Shown: positions 27,706 through 36,911, counted from the stretch's first letter. The stretch: 64,000 nt of DNA from Paenibacillus helianthi (GCF_001909055.1 NZ_LVWI01000002.1:186001-250000); one strand, 5' to 3'. Translations and numbers: made by a program. Notes: generated from the sequence alone by a model not told the origin.

Positions 27706-29154
27706 TTATTCTAAAGTAAATGAAGCCAGACTAGCGCCGCCATTACCGGTATACGTCAAATACAGTGCGTGTACACCGTCGGGAATGGCCACTTCCGTTG
27801 CGTATTCCTTCCAGACATTCGTAAAACCTACCGGTATCCGCCCCAGTGCCGGTCCGTCCCATGACGTCTTCACTTCGAACTCGCCCTGGCAATACCCGCG
27901 CACCATGATTTTGACCCGGTTGACTCCCTTGCACGCGAAATATTTAAATCCGGCGGTAGCCGAATCCGTCATATTGGCAATATAGCCGATTTCCTCGTCG
28001 CCATCTCTGCCATCCTGGGTAATCTTCGGAAACCGGCTGTCCATCCACGCACCCATAGGGCCGAAGCCGCCGGTATACATTTCCTGCTCTTTGCAGAACA
28101 AATGACAGGCCAGATATGCCGGATATTCTCCCCGGCCTTCAAGCGGCCCTCCGTTCGGGCCGCAGGATGTAATTTCCACCTGAGGAATAGTGCCGTCCCC
28201 GCGGAATTCAATCCGCTCAATACAGCCCTGCCGGCAGAATGCGGTCCCATTGGTATGCCGGTGATAAAAAATGTACCATTCACCTTTAATTTGGGCAATG
28301 CTGCCGTGGTTATTGCCGCCGTAATACATCGGCATACTCGCCGGCTTGTACGTATCGATATGAAGATCACAATTGCTTACAATGACTCCCTGGTACTTGA
28401 AGTCCTTGGTCGGATGCTTGCTGGTCGCATAGCACAGCTCATGCATGGAGATCGAGGAATAGATGAGGTAGTAGATATCTCCCCTTTTGCGGATGGAAGG
28501 CGCTTCAAAGAACTCGTAACCTTCGAATCCGCTCCCCTTGCTATATGGCTGGCTCGGCACAACAAATACAGGCTCTTCAACAATCGTGAGCATATCCGGG
28601 CCAAGCACCGTTGCCATTGCGCCATGTCTGGAACGGTCTCCATACCCGCAGAATCCGGTGTACAGGTAGGTTTCCCCCCCTTCGGTCAGCACAGCAGGGT
28701 CAAACTGCGGCTCGTCGCCTTCCCGCTCTCCAAGGCGTGTTCCGTCGGCGTATCTGACATAACCGTAGAACTCATACTTGCCGCCCGGCTTGTCGCAGAC
28801 AGCCACCGAAACAACGGGAACTTTGTCCAGAACATAGTAGAGATAGTACCGCCCGTCCGGCCCCACGGTGACATCGGGAGCATACAGGCACATGCTGCCT
28901 TCAGGATTAAGCGGGTCATCCGTAGTCCGGTAGGTTACACCCTCATACCGCCAATCGGCCAGATTGTCCTCCGGTGCCGACCAGCAGGCATAGTCGTTCA
29001 AGCAAAAAGCGTGTCCGTTAAATCGGTCATGCGAGCCATACACATATACTCTGCCTTCAAAAACATACGGCTCGCCGTCGGGGATATATTCTGAAGACGG
29101 GAGATATGGATTGAATCCTTGTTTTTTCACCATCGAAATTTTCATCCTTGTCAT
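27706..29154 (-). CDS. GH43 glycosidase with C-terminal CBM6-type module
   Basis: 482 residues from the first ATG (29154). Alternative starts are 29145 and 29133; the last has an AAGGA site 11 bases upstream and gives the N-terminus MVKKQGFNPYLP, so it may be the true start. GH43 acids: base Asp in YIPDGEPYVF, modulator Asp in YAPDVTV, acid Glu in FFEAPSIRK. A carbohydrate-binding beta-sandwich (about 360-482) ends the protein. No leader. It begins 4 bases after the stop of the GH43 gene upstream, so the two are coupled. Likely an arabinofuranosidase or xylosidase; exact specificity is open. Confidence 0.85.
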   Translation of the reverse strand: MTRMKISMVKKQGFNPYLPSSEYIPDGEPYVFEGRVYVYGSHDRFNGHAFCLNDYACWSAPEDNLADWRYEGVTYRTTDDPLNPEGSMCLYAPDVTVGPDGRYYLYYVLDKVPVVSVAVCDKPGGKYEFYGYVRYADGTRLGEREGDEPQFDPAVLTEGGETYLYTGFCGYGDRSRHGAMATVLGPDMLTIVEEPVFVVPSQPYSKGSGFEGYEFFEAPSIRKRGDIYYLIYSSISMHELCYATSKHPTKDFKYQGVIVSNCDLHIDTYKPASMPMYYGGNNHGSIAQIKGEWYIFYHRHTNGTAFCRQGCIERIEFRGDGTIPQVEITSCGPNGGPLEGRGEYPAYLACHLFCKEQEMYTGGFGPMGAWMDSRFPKITQDGRDGDEEIGYIANMTDSATAGFKYFACKGVNRVKIMVRGYCQGEFEVKTSWDGPALGRIPVGFTNVWKEYATEVAIPDGVHALYLTYTGNGGASLASFTLE

Positions 29155-29157
29155 TTA

Positions 29158-30993
29158 TTAATTTTTTCTGTTCTGTGGAAGCACAATCACTTGCATGGAG
29201 CAACTGGCATAATCCGGGTGCACATCTCTTTCTTTCGCCACATCCAATACCGGTACGCCCTGGCGGTTAAAATGGACTCTGTGCATAGCGGAGCATCTCG
29301 TGCCATGCTTCACCAGTTGTTCTTCTCCGTGGTATAGCATCAGTACATTGCCATCATAATCTCTGAAAAAAGAATTGTGGCCCGGCCCGTATATGCCTTC
29401 GGTCGAATAATAGGACAATGCAGGCGTGCTCGCCTTGGTCCAGGCGTTGATGTCCAAATAATTGCTTCCCCGCGGAATGCTTAAAAGCCCCACGGTATAG
29501 GTGTAACCCGTCGCGGCCCCGCCGGAGTAGGCGATATACACCATGTCCTTCGTAATAAGCGGGTACGGACCCTCATTGTTGATAGTCCCCTGAATATTCT
29601 CCCAGCCGAACAACGGACGCGAGAGGAGCACCGGCTCGCTGGTCAATACCGTGGGGTTATCTTCATTGATTGTCGCAATATAGAGCTTGGAGCCGGTGTC
29701 AAGCGGCGTTCCGATGCCCTTGCGGTAGGACCAGACCAGACATGAAGTACCGTCTGCCTTGAAGTAAGTCATATCCAGCGTAATGCCCTCTTCCGCCAAA
29801 TAAGCGCCGTCCGCCCGCTTCACACGGACCGGTGTACTCCAATCCGCTGCCTTCAGGATGTCACCGCCCTTGTTCAGCTTCATCATGTGGCACTGCGGAC
29901 CCCATACTGTGCCGCCTACGGCAAACAGTATGTACAATTCCCCGCCGATAATGTGAAATTCGGGAGCCCAAAAGGTCTGAATGAAGTTCTTCTCCTCGTT
30001 CAGAGCAAGAATGACAGTTTCTTTATGTCCGGTAGCGAATAATCCGGACATAGTATCCGCCTCGCGGACATAGATGCCGATATCATTTACATTGTCATTG
30101 GTCGCCAGGAAATAATACTTGTTGTGCCATGGCAGAATGACCGGGTCGGCATAGCCGCTTACCAAGGGGAACGGAAACTCATGAGTGACCACTTTGCCTT
30201 GTACGGTATACGTTCCGGCTGCTGTGTAATCAATGTCTTCATCGTCCCACGCCACCTGCTTGTCTGCAGTGGAGCCGTCCGAATAGACAGCCGTGGCTTT
30301 AACCGCTTTCAATTGATCTGCGGATGTAACGCTTACAGTGTCCGGCACGCGAATTTCAGTATTGTATACCGGCGTCCAGGAAGCCTGCACCGAGCGGCCG
30401 ATGCGGCTGTCTACCGAGATTGCATTTCCCGGATTCGTTCCGGGCAGCGGCTTGTCGGGCCGTTCTACCGAAAAGGCTTCCGCCTGCTCCGGCGGCGAAA
30501 TAAGGTCCGGTTTCATCAGGTCGGACAACCGGCTCAAATAAAAGTTCCCTCCATTGTCCTGCCAGCGAATTTCATATTCTTCACCCGATCCGCTAAGCCC
30601 ACAAACGGCTTCTTTGACGAACAGCTCACTGTGCAGCTGCACCAAACCATGATGATGAAAGGTAACCAGATCTGGGGATGTCCACAGAAGAATATGCCCT
30701 CTGCTTTCTTCGTCATCATTTCCGAGTGCATCAACTCTTACCGCGACAATGCCGAAAGAGCTGTCAGCCGTACGGAACAAATACGGGTTTTTGAGTCCTT
30801 TTTCATGAATCACGCTGTTCTCATCGACGGTTGCCATAGCGAACAGTATGCCATAGTTCCGGTTCAACGGTTGAAATTCGTTATTCTCATCCGAGCAGGC
30901 AAAATGTACGCTGTTGCTGAGAGACTCAGTGTAGTCCTGGTTAGGTTTGCGTGTATAGACTGTAAGCTTCATATGATTTTGCACTATGCTCAT
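29158..30993 (-). CDS. Three-module GH43: degenerate propeller, Ig-like domain, catalytic GH43
   Basis: 611 residues. Residues about 15-170 form a propeller-like module with LKNPYLF and SPDLVTFHHHG, phrases that look like GH43 but with Asn where the modulator Asp is expected. Residues about 215-275 form a Big_4-type Ig domain (VSVTSADQLKAV, WDDEDIDYTAAGTYTVQG). The catalytic propeller follows (about 280-611) with Asp in YADPVILPW, Asp in LDMTYFK and Glu in NNEGPYPLI. No leader. AAGGGTGAT precedes ATG 30993. Likely arabinofuranosidase or xylosidase. Divergent from the GH8 gene by 244 bp. The truncated gene at 1-818 has the same opening modules. Confidence 0.85.
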   Translation of the reverse strand: MSIVQNHMKLTVYTRKPNQDYTESLSNSVHFACSDENNEFQPLNRNYGILFAMATVDENSVIHEKGLKNPYLFRTADSSFGIVAVRVDALGNDDEESRGHILLWTSPDLVTFHHHGLVQLHSELFVKEAVCGLSGSGEEYEIRWQDNGGNFYLSRLSDLMKPDLISPPEQAEAFSVERPDKPLPGTNPGNAISVDSRIGRSVQASWTPVYNTEIRVPDTVSVTSADQLKAVKATAVYSDGSTADKQVAWDDEDIDYTAAGTYTVQGKVVTHEFPFPLVSGYADPVILPWHNKYYFLATNDNVNDIGIYVREADTMSGLFATGHKETVILALNEEKNFIQTFWAPEFHIIGGELYILFAVGGTVWGPQCHMMKLNKGGDILKAADWSTPVRVKRADGAYLAEEGITLDMTYFKADGTSCLVWSYRKGIGTPLDTGSKLYIATINEDNPTVLTSEPVLLSRPLFGWENIQGTINNEGPYPLITKDMVYIAYSGGAATGYTYTVGLLSIPRGSNYLDINAWTKASTPALSYYSTEGIYGPGHNSFFRDYDGNVLMLYHGEEQLVKHGTRCSAMHRVHFNRQGVPVLDVAKERDVHPDYASCSMQVIVLPQNRKN

Positions 30994-31164
30994 AACAGCA
31001 TCACCCTTACAATTTTTTGGCTTCGCGGTTTATCCCTTACAGTATAGTGAAGCGCCTTGACCGAAGTCCATGACATATAGCCACTTAACATTGATCTATT
31101 CTTAGATGTTCCTAAAATGATTTGCGGAGCGTAGAACCAGGCCCGAATCGTCTATAAATTTTAA

Positions 31165-31178
31165 GGAAAACGCTTTAA
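31165..31178. promoter_or_regulatory. cre-like site upstream of the GH8 gene
   Basis: GGAAAACGCTTTAA matches 12 of 14 cre consensus positions and keeps the central AACGCTT. It lies 60-73 bases before the GH8 start in the divergent GH43/GH8 region, so CcpA bound here could affect both genes. Confidence 0.45.
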
Positions 31179-31237
31179 TTTCTATAGTTCCGGTTATGTT
31201 ATACTTTGGGCAAAACCCTATCCATTGGAGGATTATT

Positions 31238-32383
31238 ATGAATAGCTTCAAAGAAGGCTCCTTTTATACGGGAGAATACAGAAACCTGTTCAAAGAGAAC
31301 GGATTGTCGGAAGAGGCCATCCATCAAAGACTTGACGACACCTGGAACGAATTGTTCTACGGCGCGCCCGATGTCCGAATCTACCATCCTATGGGTGACG
31401 ATAAGGGATATATCGTGGACACCGGCAATACAGATGTGCGGACAGAGGGCATGTCCTACGGGATGATGATGGCTGTTCAGATGAACAAGAAGGAAGAGTT
31501 CGACCGGCTGTGGAAGTTCGCCAAGGTCTATATGCAGCATACAGAGGGCCGTTACAAGGATTATTTTGCTTGGCACTGCAAGCTGGACGGAACGCGGCTG
31601 TCACCCGGTCCGGCGCCGGACGGAGAAGAGTTTTTTGCCATGGCGCTGTTCTTTGCCTCCAAGCGCTGGGGTGACGGGGCCGAACCGTTCAATTATTCCG
31701 AGCAGGCCAGAATTATTCTCCGCGCTTGTGTTCATAAAGGGGAAGACGGAGAAGGCGATCCAATGTGGGACCCGGCGACCAAGCTGATCAAATTCGTTCC
31801 TGAAACCCCTTTCAGCGATCCCTCCTACCATCTGCCGCATTTCTATGAATTATTTGCCCTGCAGGCGGATGAACAGGATAGAGCTTTTTGGAAAGAAGCC
31901 GCAGCCCAAAGCAGAGCCTATCTGCACAAGGCTTGCCATCCGGAAACCGGCCTCTCCCCCGAATATGCGAACTATGACGGAACTCCGGCTGAACCCCAGC
32001 CGCATGGAGACTTCCGCCACTTCTTCAGTGATGCATACCGGGTGGCGGCCAACATCGGGCTTGATTATGAATGGTTCCGCAGCGACCCTTGGCAGGTGGG
32101 GCAGTCCAACCGGATTCAGGCCTTTTTCCGGGACATTGAAGTAACCGATTACCGGCGCTACACCATTGACGGCCAGCCGTTTGAGGAGCTATCCCTGCAT
32201 CCGATCGGCCTTCTGGCAACGCTGGCCATGGCCTCGCTCGCTGCCGATGGACCGGATGCCGGACATTACGTCAAGCTGCTCTGGAATACGCCACTGCGCA
32301 CCGGTGACCGCCGGTATTACGACAACTGCTTATACTTCTTCAGCTTGCTGGCCCTAAGCGGAACCTTCCGTATCTATTCTTAA
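31238..32383 (+). CDS. GH8 reducing-end xylose-releasing exo-oligoxylanase (Rex)
   Basis: 381 residues from ATG 31238, which has GGAGG upstream; an in-frame ATG 42 bases earlier lacks one. With this start the GH8 general acid is Glu70 (TEGMSYGMM), the same number as in Bacillus halodurans Rex, and the base Asp265 lies in HFFSDAYRVAANI, close to Asp263 there. The family removes single xyloses from the reducing end of xylo-oligosaccharides (EC 3.2.1.156). No leader peptide, so cytoplasmic. It is transcribed alone between a cre-like site and a strong terminator. Confidence 0.92.
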   Translation: MNSFKEGSFYTGEYRNLFKENGLSEEAIHQRLDDTWNELFYGAPDVRIYHPMGDDKGYIVDTGNTDVRTEGMSYGMMMAVQMNKKEEFDRLWKFAKVYMQHTEGRYKDYFAWHCKLDGTRLSPGPAPDGEEFFAMALFFASKRWGDGAEPFNYSEQARIILRACVHKGEDGEGDPMWDPATKLIKFVPETPFSDPSYHLPHFYELFALQADEQDRAFWKEAAAQSRAYLHKACHPETGLSPEYANYDGTPAEPQPHGDFRHFFSDAYRVAANIGLDYEWFRSDPWQVGQSNRIQAFFRDIEVTDYRRYTIDGQPFEELSLHPIGLLATLAMASLAADGPDAGHYVKLLWNTPLRTGDRRYYDNCLYFFSLLALSGTFRIYS

Positions 32384-32389
32384 ATACCT

Positions 32390-32458
32390 AAAAAGAAATC
32401 GCCCTTTGGATATAATGGAAGCACCGCTTTCCATCCCCAAAGGAGCGATTTCTTTTTT
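32390..32458. terminator. Strong rho-independent terminator after the GH8 gene
   Basis: A long inverted repeat: AAAGAAATCGC-CTTTGG pairs with CCAAAG-GCGATTTCTTT, with an inner ATGGAA/TTCCAT arm, followed by a run of T. It begins a few bases after the GH8 stop codon. The rest of the gap to 32632 shows nothing else recognisable. Confidence 0.88.
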
Positions 32459-32632
32459 GTATTCTCTTCGGAAGCAGCAAGCGAACAGACGGGACAAATA
32501 GGAGGGATTGACCCCAATTCAAATGTATTCGTATTTTTGGTTACGCTTTCATTATGAGGGAGCCCATATGTATTGACAACGCTCACATTTTTACTTCACT
32601 TCTCCCGTATTGACAAGAATGGGGACTACGCT

Positions 32633-33406
32633 TCATTCACGCATCTCCGGCAAGTCCGGCCCGCCGGGTGCGCCGTCATCATCGGCATTCCCCTCCACTT
32701 CATCCTCATCTCGGTAAGAGCCCGGCGTAATGCCAGTATACTTTTTGAACACCTTGGCAAAATAATGCTTATTTTCGAAACCGACCTTCTTTCCGATGGC
32801 GTTCACGGATAGCTGGCGCTGCGACCTGAGCAGCTTCTGTGCTTCCTTGATGCGGAATGCGTTCAAATAACTGACAAACGTGTCGCCCGTTACTTTCTTG
32901 AACAGGCTGCTGATGTAGTTCGGATGAAGTTTCATCAATTCGGCAAGATGGTCCAGGGACAGATCGTTCATATAATGGGTTTTGGTATAAGCCAGAATGC
33001 GTTTGGCATGCCCTGAGCACTCCGGATCGGCTTCGGAGGGAAGCTCCTGTTCAACATGCGCCAGCAGAGCGGCAATCTCATTCTTGTCAATCGGCTTCAA
33101 CAGATAATCCACGACTCCTGTGCGGAGCGCTTTCCGTACATATTCGAATTCATCGTAACCTGTAAGGATAATAAAACGGTCGCACAGCCCGCTGTCTCTG
33201 GCCTCCTTGATCAGCTCGAATCCATTTTTCTCCGGCATATGAAGATCCGTAACCGTCACATCCGGCATGTAGTCTTTCATGAGATCCAGTGCCTCAAAAG
33301 CGTTGTTCGCCTTGAATACCTCTGCCCCGAGCGGAGCCGCTTCACCGATAATCTTGACCAGTCCGTTAAGGATCAGCGGCTCATCGTCTACAATCAATAC
33401 TCTCAT
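32633..33406 (-). CDS. Short response regulator (receiver + AraC domain)
   Basis: 257 residues from ATG 33406; this start overlaps the kinase stop as ATGA and has AGGAGG 10 bases upstream, unlike a longer in-frame reading. Receiver about 1-120 with Asp54 (TVTDLHMP) and YLLKP, then AraC helix-turn-helix pair about 140-235 (LAELMKLHPNYISSLFKK; IGKKVGFENKHYFAKVFKK), then an acidic tail. The roughly 250-residue middle region of the other YesN-type regulators in this window is missing here, so the two domains are joined directly. Partner: the kinase at 33403-35151. Confidence 0.92.
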   Translation of the reverse strand: MRVLIVDDEPLILNGLVKIIGEAAPLGAEVFKANNAFEALDLMKDYMPDVTVTDLHMPEKNGFELIKEARDSGLCDRFIILTGYDEFEYVRKALRTGVVDYLLKPIDKNEIAALLAHVEQELPSEADPECSGHAKRILAYTKTHYMNDLSLDHLAELMKLHPNYISSLFKKVTGDTFVSYLNAFRIKEAQKLLRSQRQLSVNAIGKKVGFENKHYFAKVFKKYTGITPGSYRDEDEVEGNADDDGAPGGPDLPEMRE

Positions 33407-35151
33407 ATCCGACCTGTCCCTCCTGTTGCGATGATGATAGTCAGGCATGTTCCACGGTCCGGCCCGCTGTCAATGACCAGTTGCGAGGAACCGCCGTAGA
33501 ACGATTTGATTCGTTCGCTGACATTGAACAGACCCACGCCTCCCATGTTCTCCGCGACGTCTCTGCCGCCGCCCCCCCTTGCCAACCGGGAGCGTATTGC
33601 CGCCAGCTTGTCCTCCTGAATGCCTGTTCCGTTGTCTGTAATGGAGATGAAGATTTCGTCTCCGGTTTCCCGGACTTGGAGCTTAATATGGACGGGCCGA
33701 AGGATGGCGGATGCTCCATGAACGATGCTGTTCTCGACCAGAGGCTGGAGCATGAATCTTGGACAGACAAGCTGTTTCGCATCCATGGAGACGTCGACCT
33801 CGTAGGTCAGTCTGTCCTGGAGCCGCATCTTGTGAATATTCAAATAGAAGATAACCGTTTCGATTTCGCTGGCCAGAACGGTCCGGTCCCCTTCCGAGGA
33901 CAGGCTATAACGCATCAGCTTGCCGAACCAGAACGAAATATCCGCTACCTCCTTGTCATTATTGGACTCAGCCAGCATCCGGATCGTCTCAAGAGTGTTA
34001 TAGAGAAAGTGCGGCTTGATCTGGGCCTGAAGCACTTTATACGCCGCTTCTTTATTCCGAAGCTCGGACCGGTGGACGTTGTTGATCAACTCATCCATGC
34101 GCTTGATCATCGAATTGTAGGTCGAGGTCAAAAATCCGATTTCATCCTGGCGGTTAGGCTTATCGTGCTTGCTGATAAACTGCTTCATATTGTCATCGTC
34201 CAGATTGCGCATGTGCCTTGCAAGGAGCAGAATGCGTTTAGTAATCGTCGATGCGAGCGCATAATAAACAAATGACAAAGCCGCCAGAAGCGCAATGATG
34301 GTAAAGACCAGGATGATCTCCTTGCGCTTAATTGTGCGAAACACATCGTCAACCTTACCGGTCACGACGACCCGGACGTCCAGTTCCTCAATATACAACT
34401 GATTCACAATGGTTTTATTGTTGATGAAATAGGGCCGGGTATCATTTGAACCAAGCAGCTTCCAGGTTGCCTTGTCAATGCCTGCGGCGGCGCCTTCCGC
34501 AGACGCAGGCACCCCCTGCTCGGGAAGCAGGAAGGCTTGCCAATTGTCTCTCCCCCCAGCCGCCTCGTACAATTTCCGGATTAAACCGCTGCCGATGCGC
34601 AGCTCAAGAAGTCCAATTTTCTCGGTAAAGTTAGAGTTGTAAATGTTCTGATAGAACATAAGCGAAGGCACAGCCGCCCCCGGATCGGCCATCTTCCATA
34701 TTCCTTGACCGGGCTTCAGCGTACGCGCGACCTCCTTGCCCCGCGAATCCAAAGCTGAGATATCCAGAAACCGGTCAGTAATCGGAAGCACCCGCTGTTT
34801 GGTTTTATAGATCCGAAAGCTTTCAATTTCCGGATTAATAAACAGCGATTGAGTGATAACCGGACTGATATAACGGTTATAGGTGTAAATGCTGTACGAA
34901 TCGGATTCATACACTCCGTCCAGATAATCCGTGACATACGGGTTATATTGCAGCATACGCTGGATAGAGTCGATTCGGGTCAGATCCATCTTCATATTGG
35001 CATGTGCCTGCTCCAGTATTTTCTGACGGCTTTGGACGAATTGATTGGTCAAGTTGCCGTAGATTTGTGAATAATAGTAGTAACCGAATATGACAACTGG
35101 AATAAAAATCAGGATGACATATCCCAAAGTGATCTTACGAACGATGCTCAA
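33403..35151 (-). CDS. YesM-type sensor histidine kinase
   Basis: 582 residues starting at a TTG (35151) with GGAGGA 9 bases upstream. Transmembrane helix about 7-27, extracytoplasmic sensor about 28-280, second helix about 283-303, HAMP, His_kinase (IKPHFLYNTLETIRML) and HATPase (VENSIVHGAS, ITDNGTGIQ, GGVGLFNV). It precedes the short response regulator with a 4-base overlap and follows the importer operon 35256-38785, whose substrate it probably monitors. A terminator at 35209-35240 lies between them, so expression relies on read-through or an own promoter. Confidence 0.93.
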   Translation of the reverse strand: MSIVRKITLGYVILIFIPVVIFGYYYYSQIYGNLTNQFVQSRQKILEQAHANMKMDLTRIDSIQRMLQYNPYVTDYLDGVYESDSYSIYTYNRYISPVITQSLFINPEIESFRIYKTKQRVLPITDRFLDISALDSRGKEVARTLKPGQGIWKMADPGAAVPSLMFYQNIYNSNFTEKIGLLELRIGSGLIRKLYEAAGGRDNWQAFLLPEQGVPASAEGAAAGIDKATWKLLGSNDTRPYFINNKTIVNQLYIEELDVRVVVTGKVDDVFRTIKRKEIILVFTIIALLAALSFVYYALASTITKRILLLARHMRNLDDDNMKQFISKHDKPNRQDEIGFLTSTYNSMIKRMDELINNVHRSELRNKEAAYKVLQAQIKPHFLYNTLETIRMLAESNNDKEVADISFWFGKLMRYSLSSEGDRTVLASEIETVIFYLNIHKMRLQDRLTYEVDVSMDAKQLVCPRFMLQPLVENSIVHGASAILRPVHIKLQVRETGDEIFISITDNGTGIQEDKLAAIRSRLARGGGGRDVAENMGGVGLFNVSERIKSFYGGSSQLVIDSGPDRGTCLTIIIATGGTGRI

Positions 35152-35208
35152 GGTGACGAATCCTCCTGAATCCCGGATTGATTACTTCTAAACGTACCAT
35201 GAACAAGC

Positions 35209-35240
35209 AAAATCCGGTAGAGGCATGGCACCTCTACCGG
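35209..35240 (-). terminator. Rho-independent terminator after the second importer's binding protein
   Basis: CCGGTAGAGG (35214-35223) pairs perfectly with CCTCTACCGG (35231-35240); on the minus strand the stem is followed by ATTTTG. It starts 15 bases after the stop of the binding protein gene. Confidence 0.75.
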
Positions 35241-35255
35241 TTGTCCTTGGTTTGC

Positions 35256-36848
35256 TTACTTGAACAAATCCTTCTTTTTCTCATAGACTGTGTTGGCCCA
35301 ATCTACCAGCTTCTGCAGCCCCATATCCTCTGCGTTCTTAACCATACTGTTGTAATTCGCCACTGCTTCCTCTTCAGAGTTCGCAAGGTAAATTTTCACC
35401 TTCTCGTTTTTGACCATCTCGTCAATCTTGGTCTTAATCGTCTTCTCTTCAGAATCGGGCTGTGCCTGGATTAAGCCGATTTGCGGCTTATAAACAGTGA
35501 TGGCTTTTGTTTCCATCAAGGCCTTTGTCTTCTGTAAGCCGGGAACATAGGACAGCATGCCTTCCGTAACCCCGTCGTTGTACAGGTACCACCACTTGAT
35601 GCCGTTGCTGTTAACGAAATCCGCATCAGAAGGGTTATATTTCAGATCCGGATGCCCTTCATTGTTCCAGGTCCAATGCTCCCCTTCGACGCCGAACATT
35701 GTCAACTTCTTGCCCTCATCACTTGCCAGATATTGAAGAAATTTGATCGAGGCTTCCGGGTCTTTATTTTTCTTGGTGATGAACGTTCCCGCAAACCCAA
35801 GCCCCGAACTTACAACCTTTGCATCTTTCGACAAGGCGCTAGGCAGCATTTTGAACGTGAATGAGCCGCTTCCGCTGCTTTTGATCTTTATGTTATCCGT
35901 ATCCGCTGTGGCAACCGTATGGCTGTGGGCAAACGCTTTTCCGTTGGTCGCATACTGGTCATCAATCTGATCGTTCGCCAGCGCGAAATTTTCTGCCAGA
36001 ATGTATCCGTTGCGGTACAGACTGTTCATAAACTTGAAGAACTCCAGCATTTTGGGCTGTCTAATGGAATAGTCGACTTTTCCATTCTCTTCATACCAGC
36101 CATCCAGGAGGACGCCTGTGCCGAACTGCTCAAGGAAATATTGCTCCAGCCAGTCTTTGTCCATGATGAGCGGCACCATATCCGGGTATTTCTTCTTGAC
36201 CATACCCAGCACTTTCACAAAATCATCCAGCGAGTTGATCGGCGGATTGCCCAGCTCTTTCAGGATATCTTCCCGCACAGCAATCCCCGGATGGCCGTCG
36301 CTGCCGATCGAAAATTTGTTCTTCGCCATTTCTTCCTGAGTGGCGAAGGAATTTCGAATCGTGTAGAAGTTGCCGTCGTCCATAGTATGGATCGCAATTC
36401 TCGTCTTGTCGATCTTGAAATCCGGCGCATATTTCTCGATCAGCTCATTCCATGGATAGGACAGCTTCGAATCCGACAGCCGGTCTATGTTCGAATAGGT
36501 GAAAACAAGGTCCGGGAGGTCGCCGGAAGCGATCATCAGCGGAAGCTGCTTGTCATCCGTAGCGACGGTAACCTTCAGCTTCACACCTGTTTTCTCCGTG
36601 ATTTTATCTGCAACGGGTCCTTTCCATTCTTTCACCGGATACCAGGGAGCGTCGATGAACAGCGATAATTCCTTCACTTCGCCACTGCCCGAATTGCTCG
36701 TGCCGGCTTTGTCCCCCTGAGCTGCATTGTTCGTTTTGCTGCCCTGGCCTTCGTTCCCGCCGCCGTTGCCGCAAGCGGATAAGAGCGAAATCATCATGAT
36801 GGCCGCCAATAAGGCCGTAAGCATTTTGTAGCTTCTGATTTTTTTCAA
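35256..36848 (-). CDS. Sugar-binding lipoprotein, LplA type (second importer)
   Basis: 530 residues starting at TTG 36848 with GGGGGAG close upstream. Lipoprotein signal with lipobox LSAC (Cys26), a Gly/Asn/Ser linker to about residue 52, then the long binding domain (VKELSLFIDAPWYPVKEW). Third gene of the operon after the two permeases, which is the reverse of the first importer's order. A cre-like site sits in the gap just upstream. Substrate unknown; the location between xylan genes suggests a hemicellulose oligosaccharide. Confidence 0.91.
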   Translation of the reverse strand: MKKIRSYKMLTALLAAIMMISLLSACGNGGGNEGQGSKTNNAAQGDKAGTSNSGSGEVKELSLFIDAPWYPVKEWKGPVADKITEKTGVKLKVTVATDDKQLPLMIASGDLPDLVFTYSNIDRLSDSKLSYPWNELIEKYAPDFKIDKTRIAIHTMDDGNFYTIRNSFATQEEMAKNKFSIGSDGHPGIAVREDILKELGNPPINSLDDFVKVLGMVKKKYPDMVPLIMDKDWLEQYFLEQFGTGVLLDGWYEENGKVDYSIRQPKMLEFFKFMNSLYRNGYILAENFALANDQIDDQYATNGKAFAHSHTVATADTDNIKIKSSGSGSFTFKMLPSALSKDAKVVSSGLGFAGTFITKKNKDPEASIKFLQYLASDEGKKLTMFGVEGEHWTWNNEGHPDLKYNPSDADFVNSNGIKWWYLYNDGVTEGMLSYVPGLQKTKALMETKAITVYKPQIGLIQAQPDSEEKTIKTKIDEMVKNEKVKIYLANSEEEAVANYNSMVKNAEDMGLQKLVDWANTVYEKKKDLFK

Positions 36849-36881
36849 GCTAACTCCCCCATTTGTTAATTAATATATTAA

Positions 36882-36895
36882 AGCAAGCGCTTTAA
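36882..36895. promoter_or_regulatory. cre-like site upstream of the second importer's binding protein
   Basis: On the minus strand TTAAAGCGCTTGCT matches 13 of 14 cre consensus positions. It lies 34-47 bases upstream of the TTG start, inside the operon between permease and binding protein genes, so it may control a separate promoter or act as a roadblock. Confidence 0.55.
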
Positions 36896-36911
36896 TATTG
36901 AAACTGCTGTT

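Noticed and set aside
28102..29094. Long plus-strand open frame (330 codons) opposite a GH43 gene
   Set aside because: It is antisense to an intact GH43 catalytic domain with conserved acids, has no ribosome site or recognisable domain, and its composition is that of a mirrored coding strand.
30124..31047. Plus-strand open frame (307 codons) opposite the three-module GH43 gene
   Set aside because: Shadow of the GH43 gene on the other strand; no motif or ribosome binding site.
33481..34275. Plus-strand open frame (264 codons) opposite a sensor kinase
   Set aside because: Antisense to the HATPase and His_kinase domains of an intact kinase gene.
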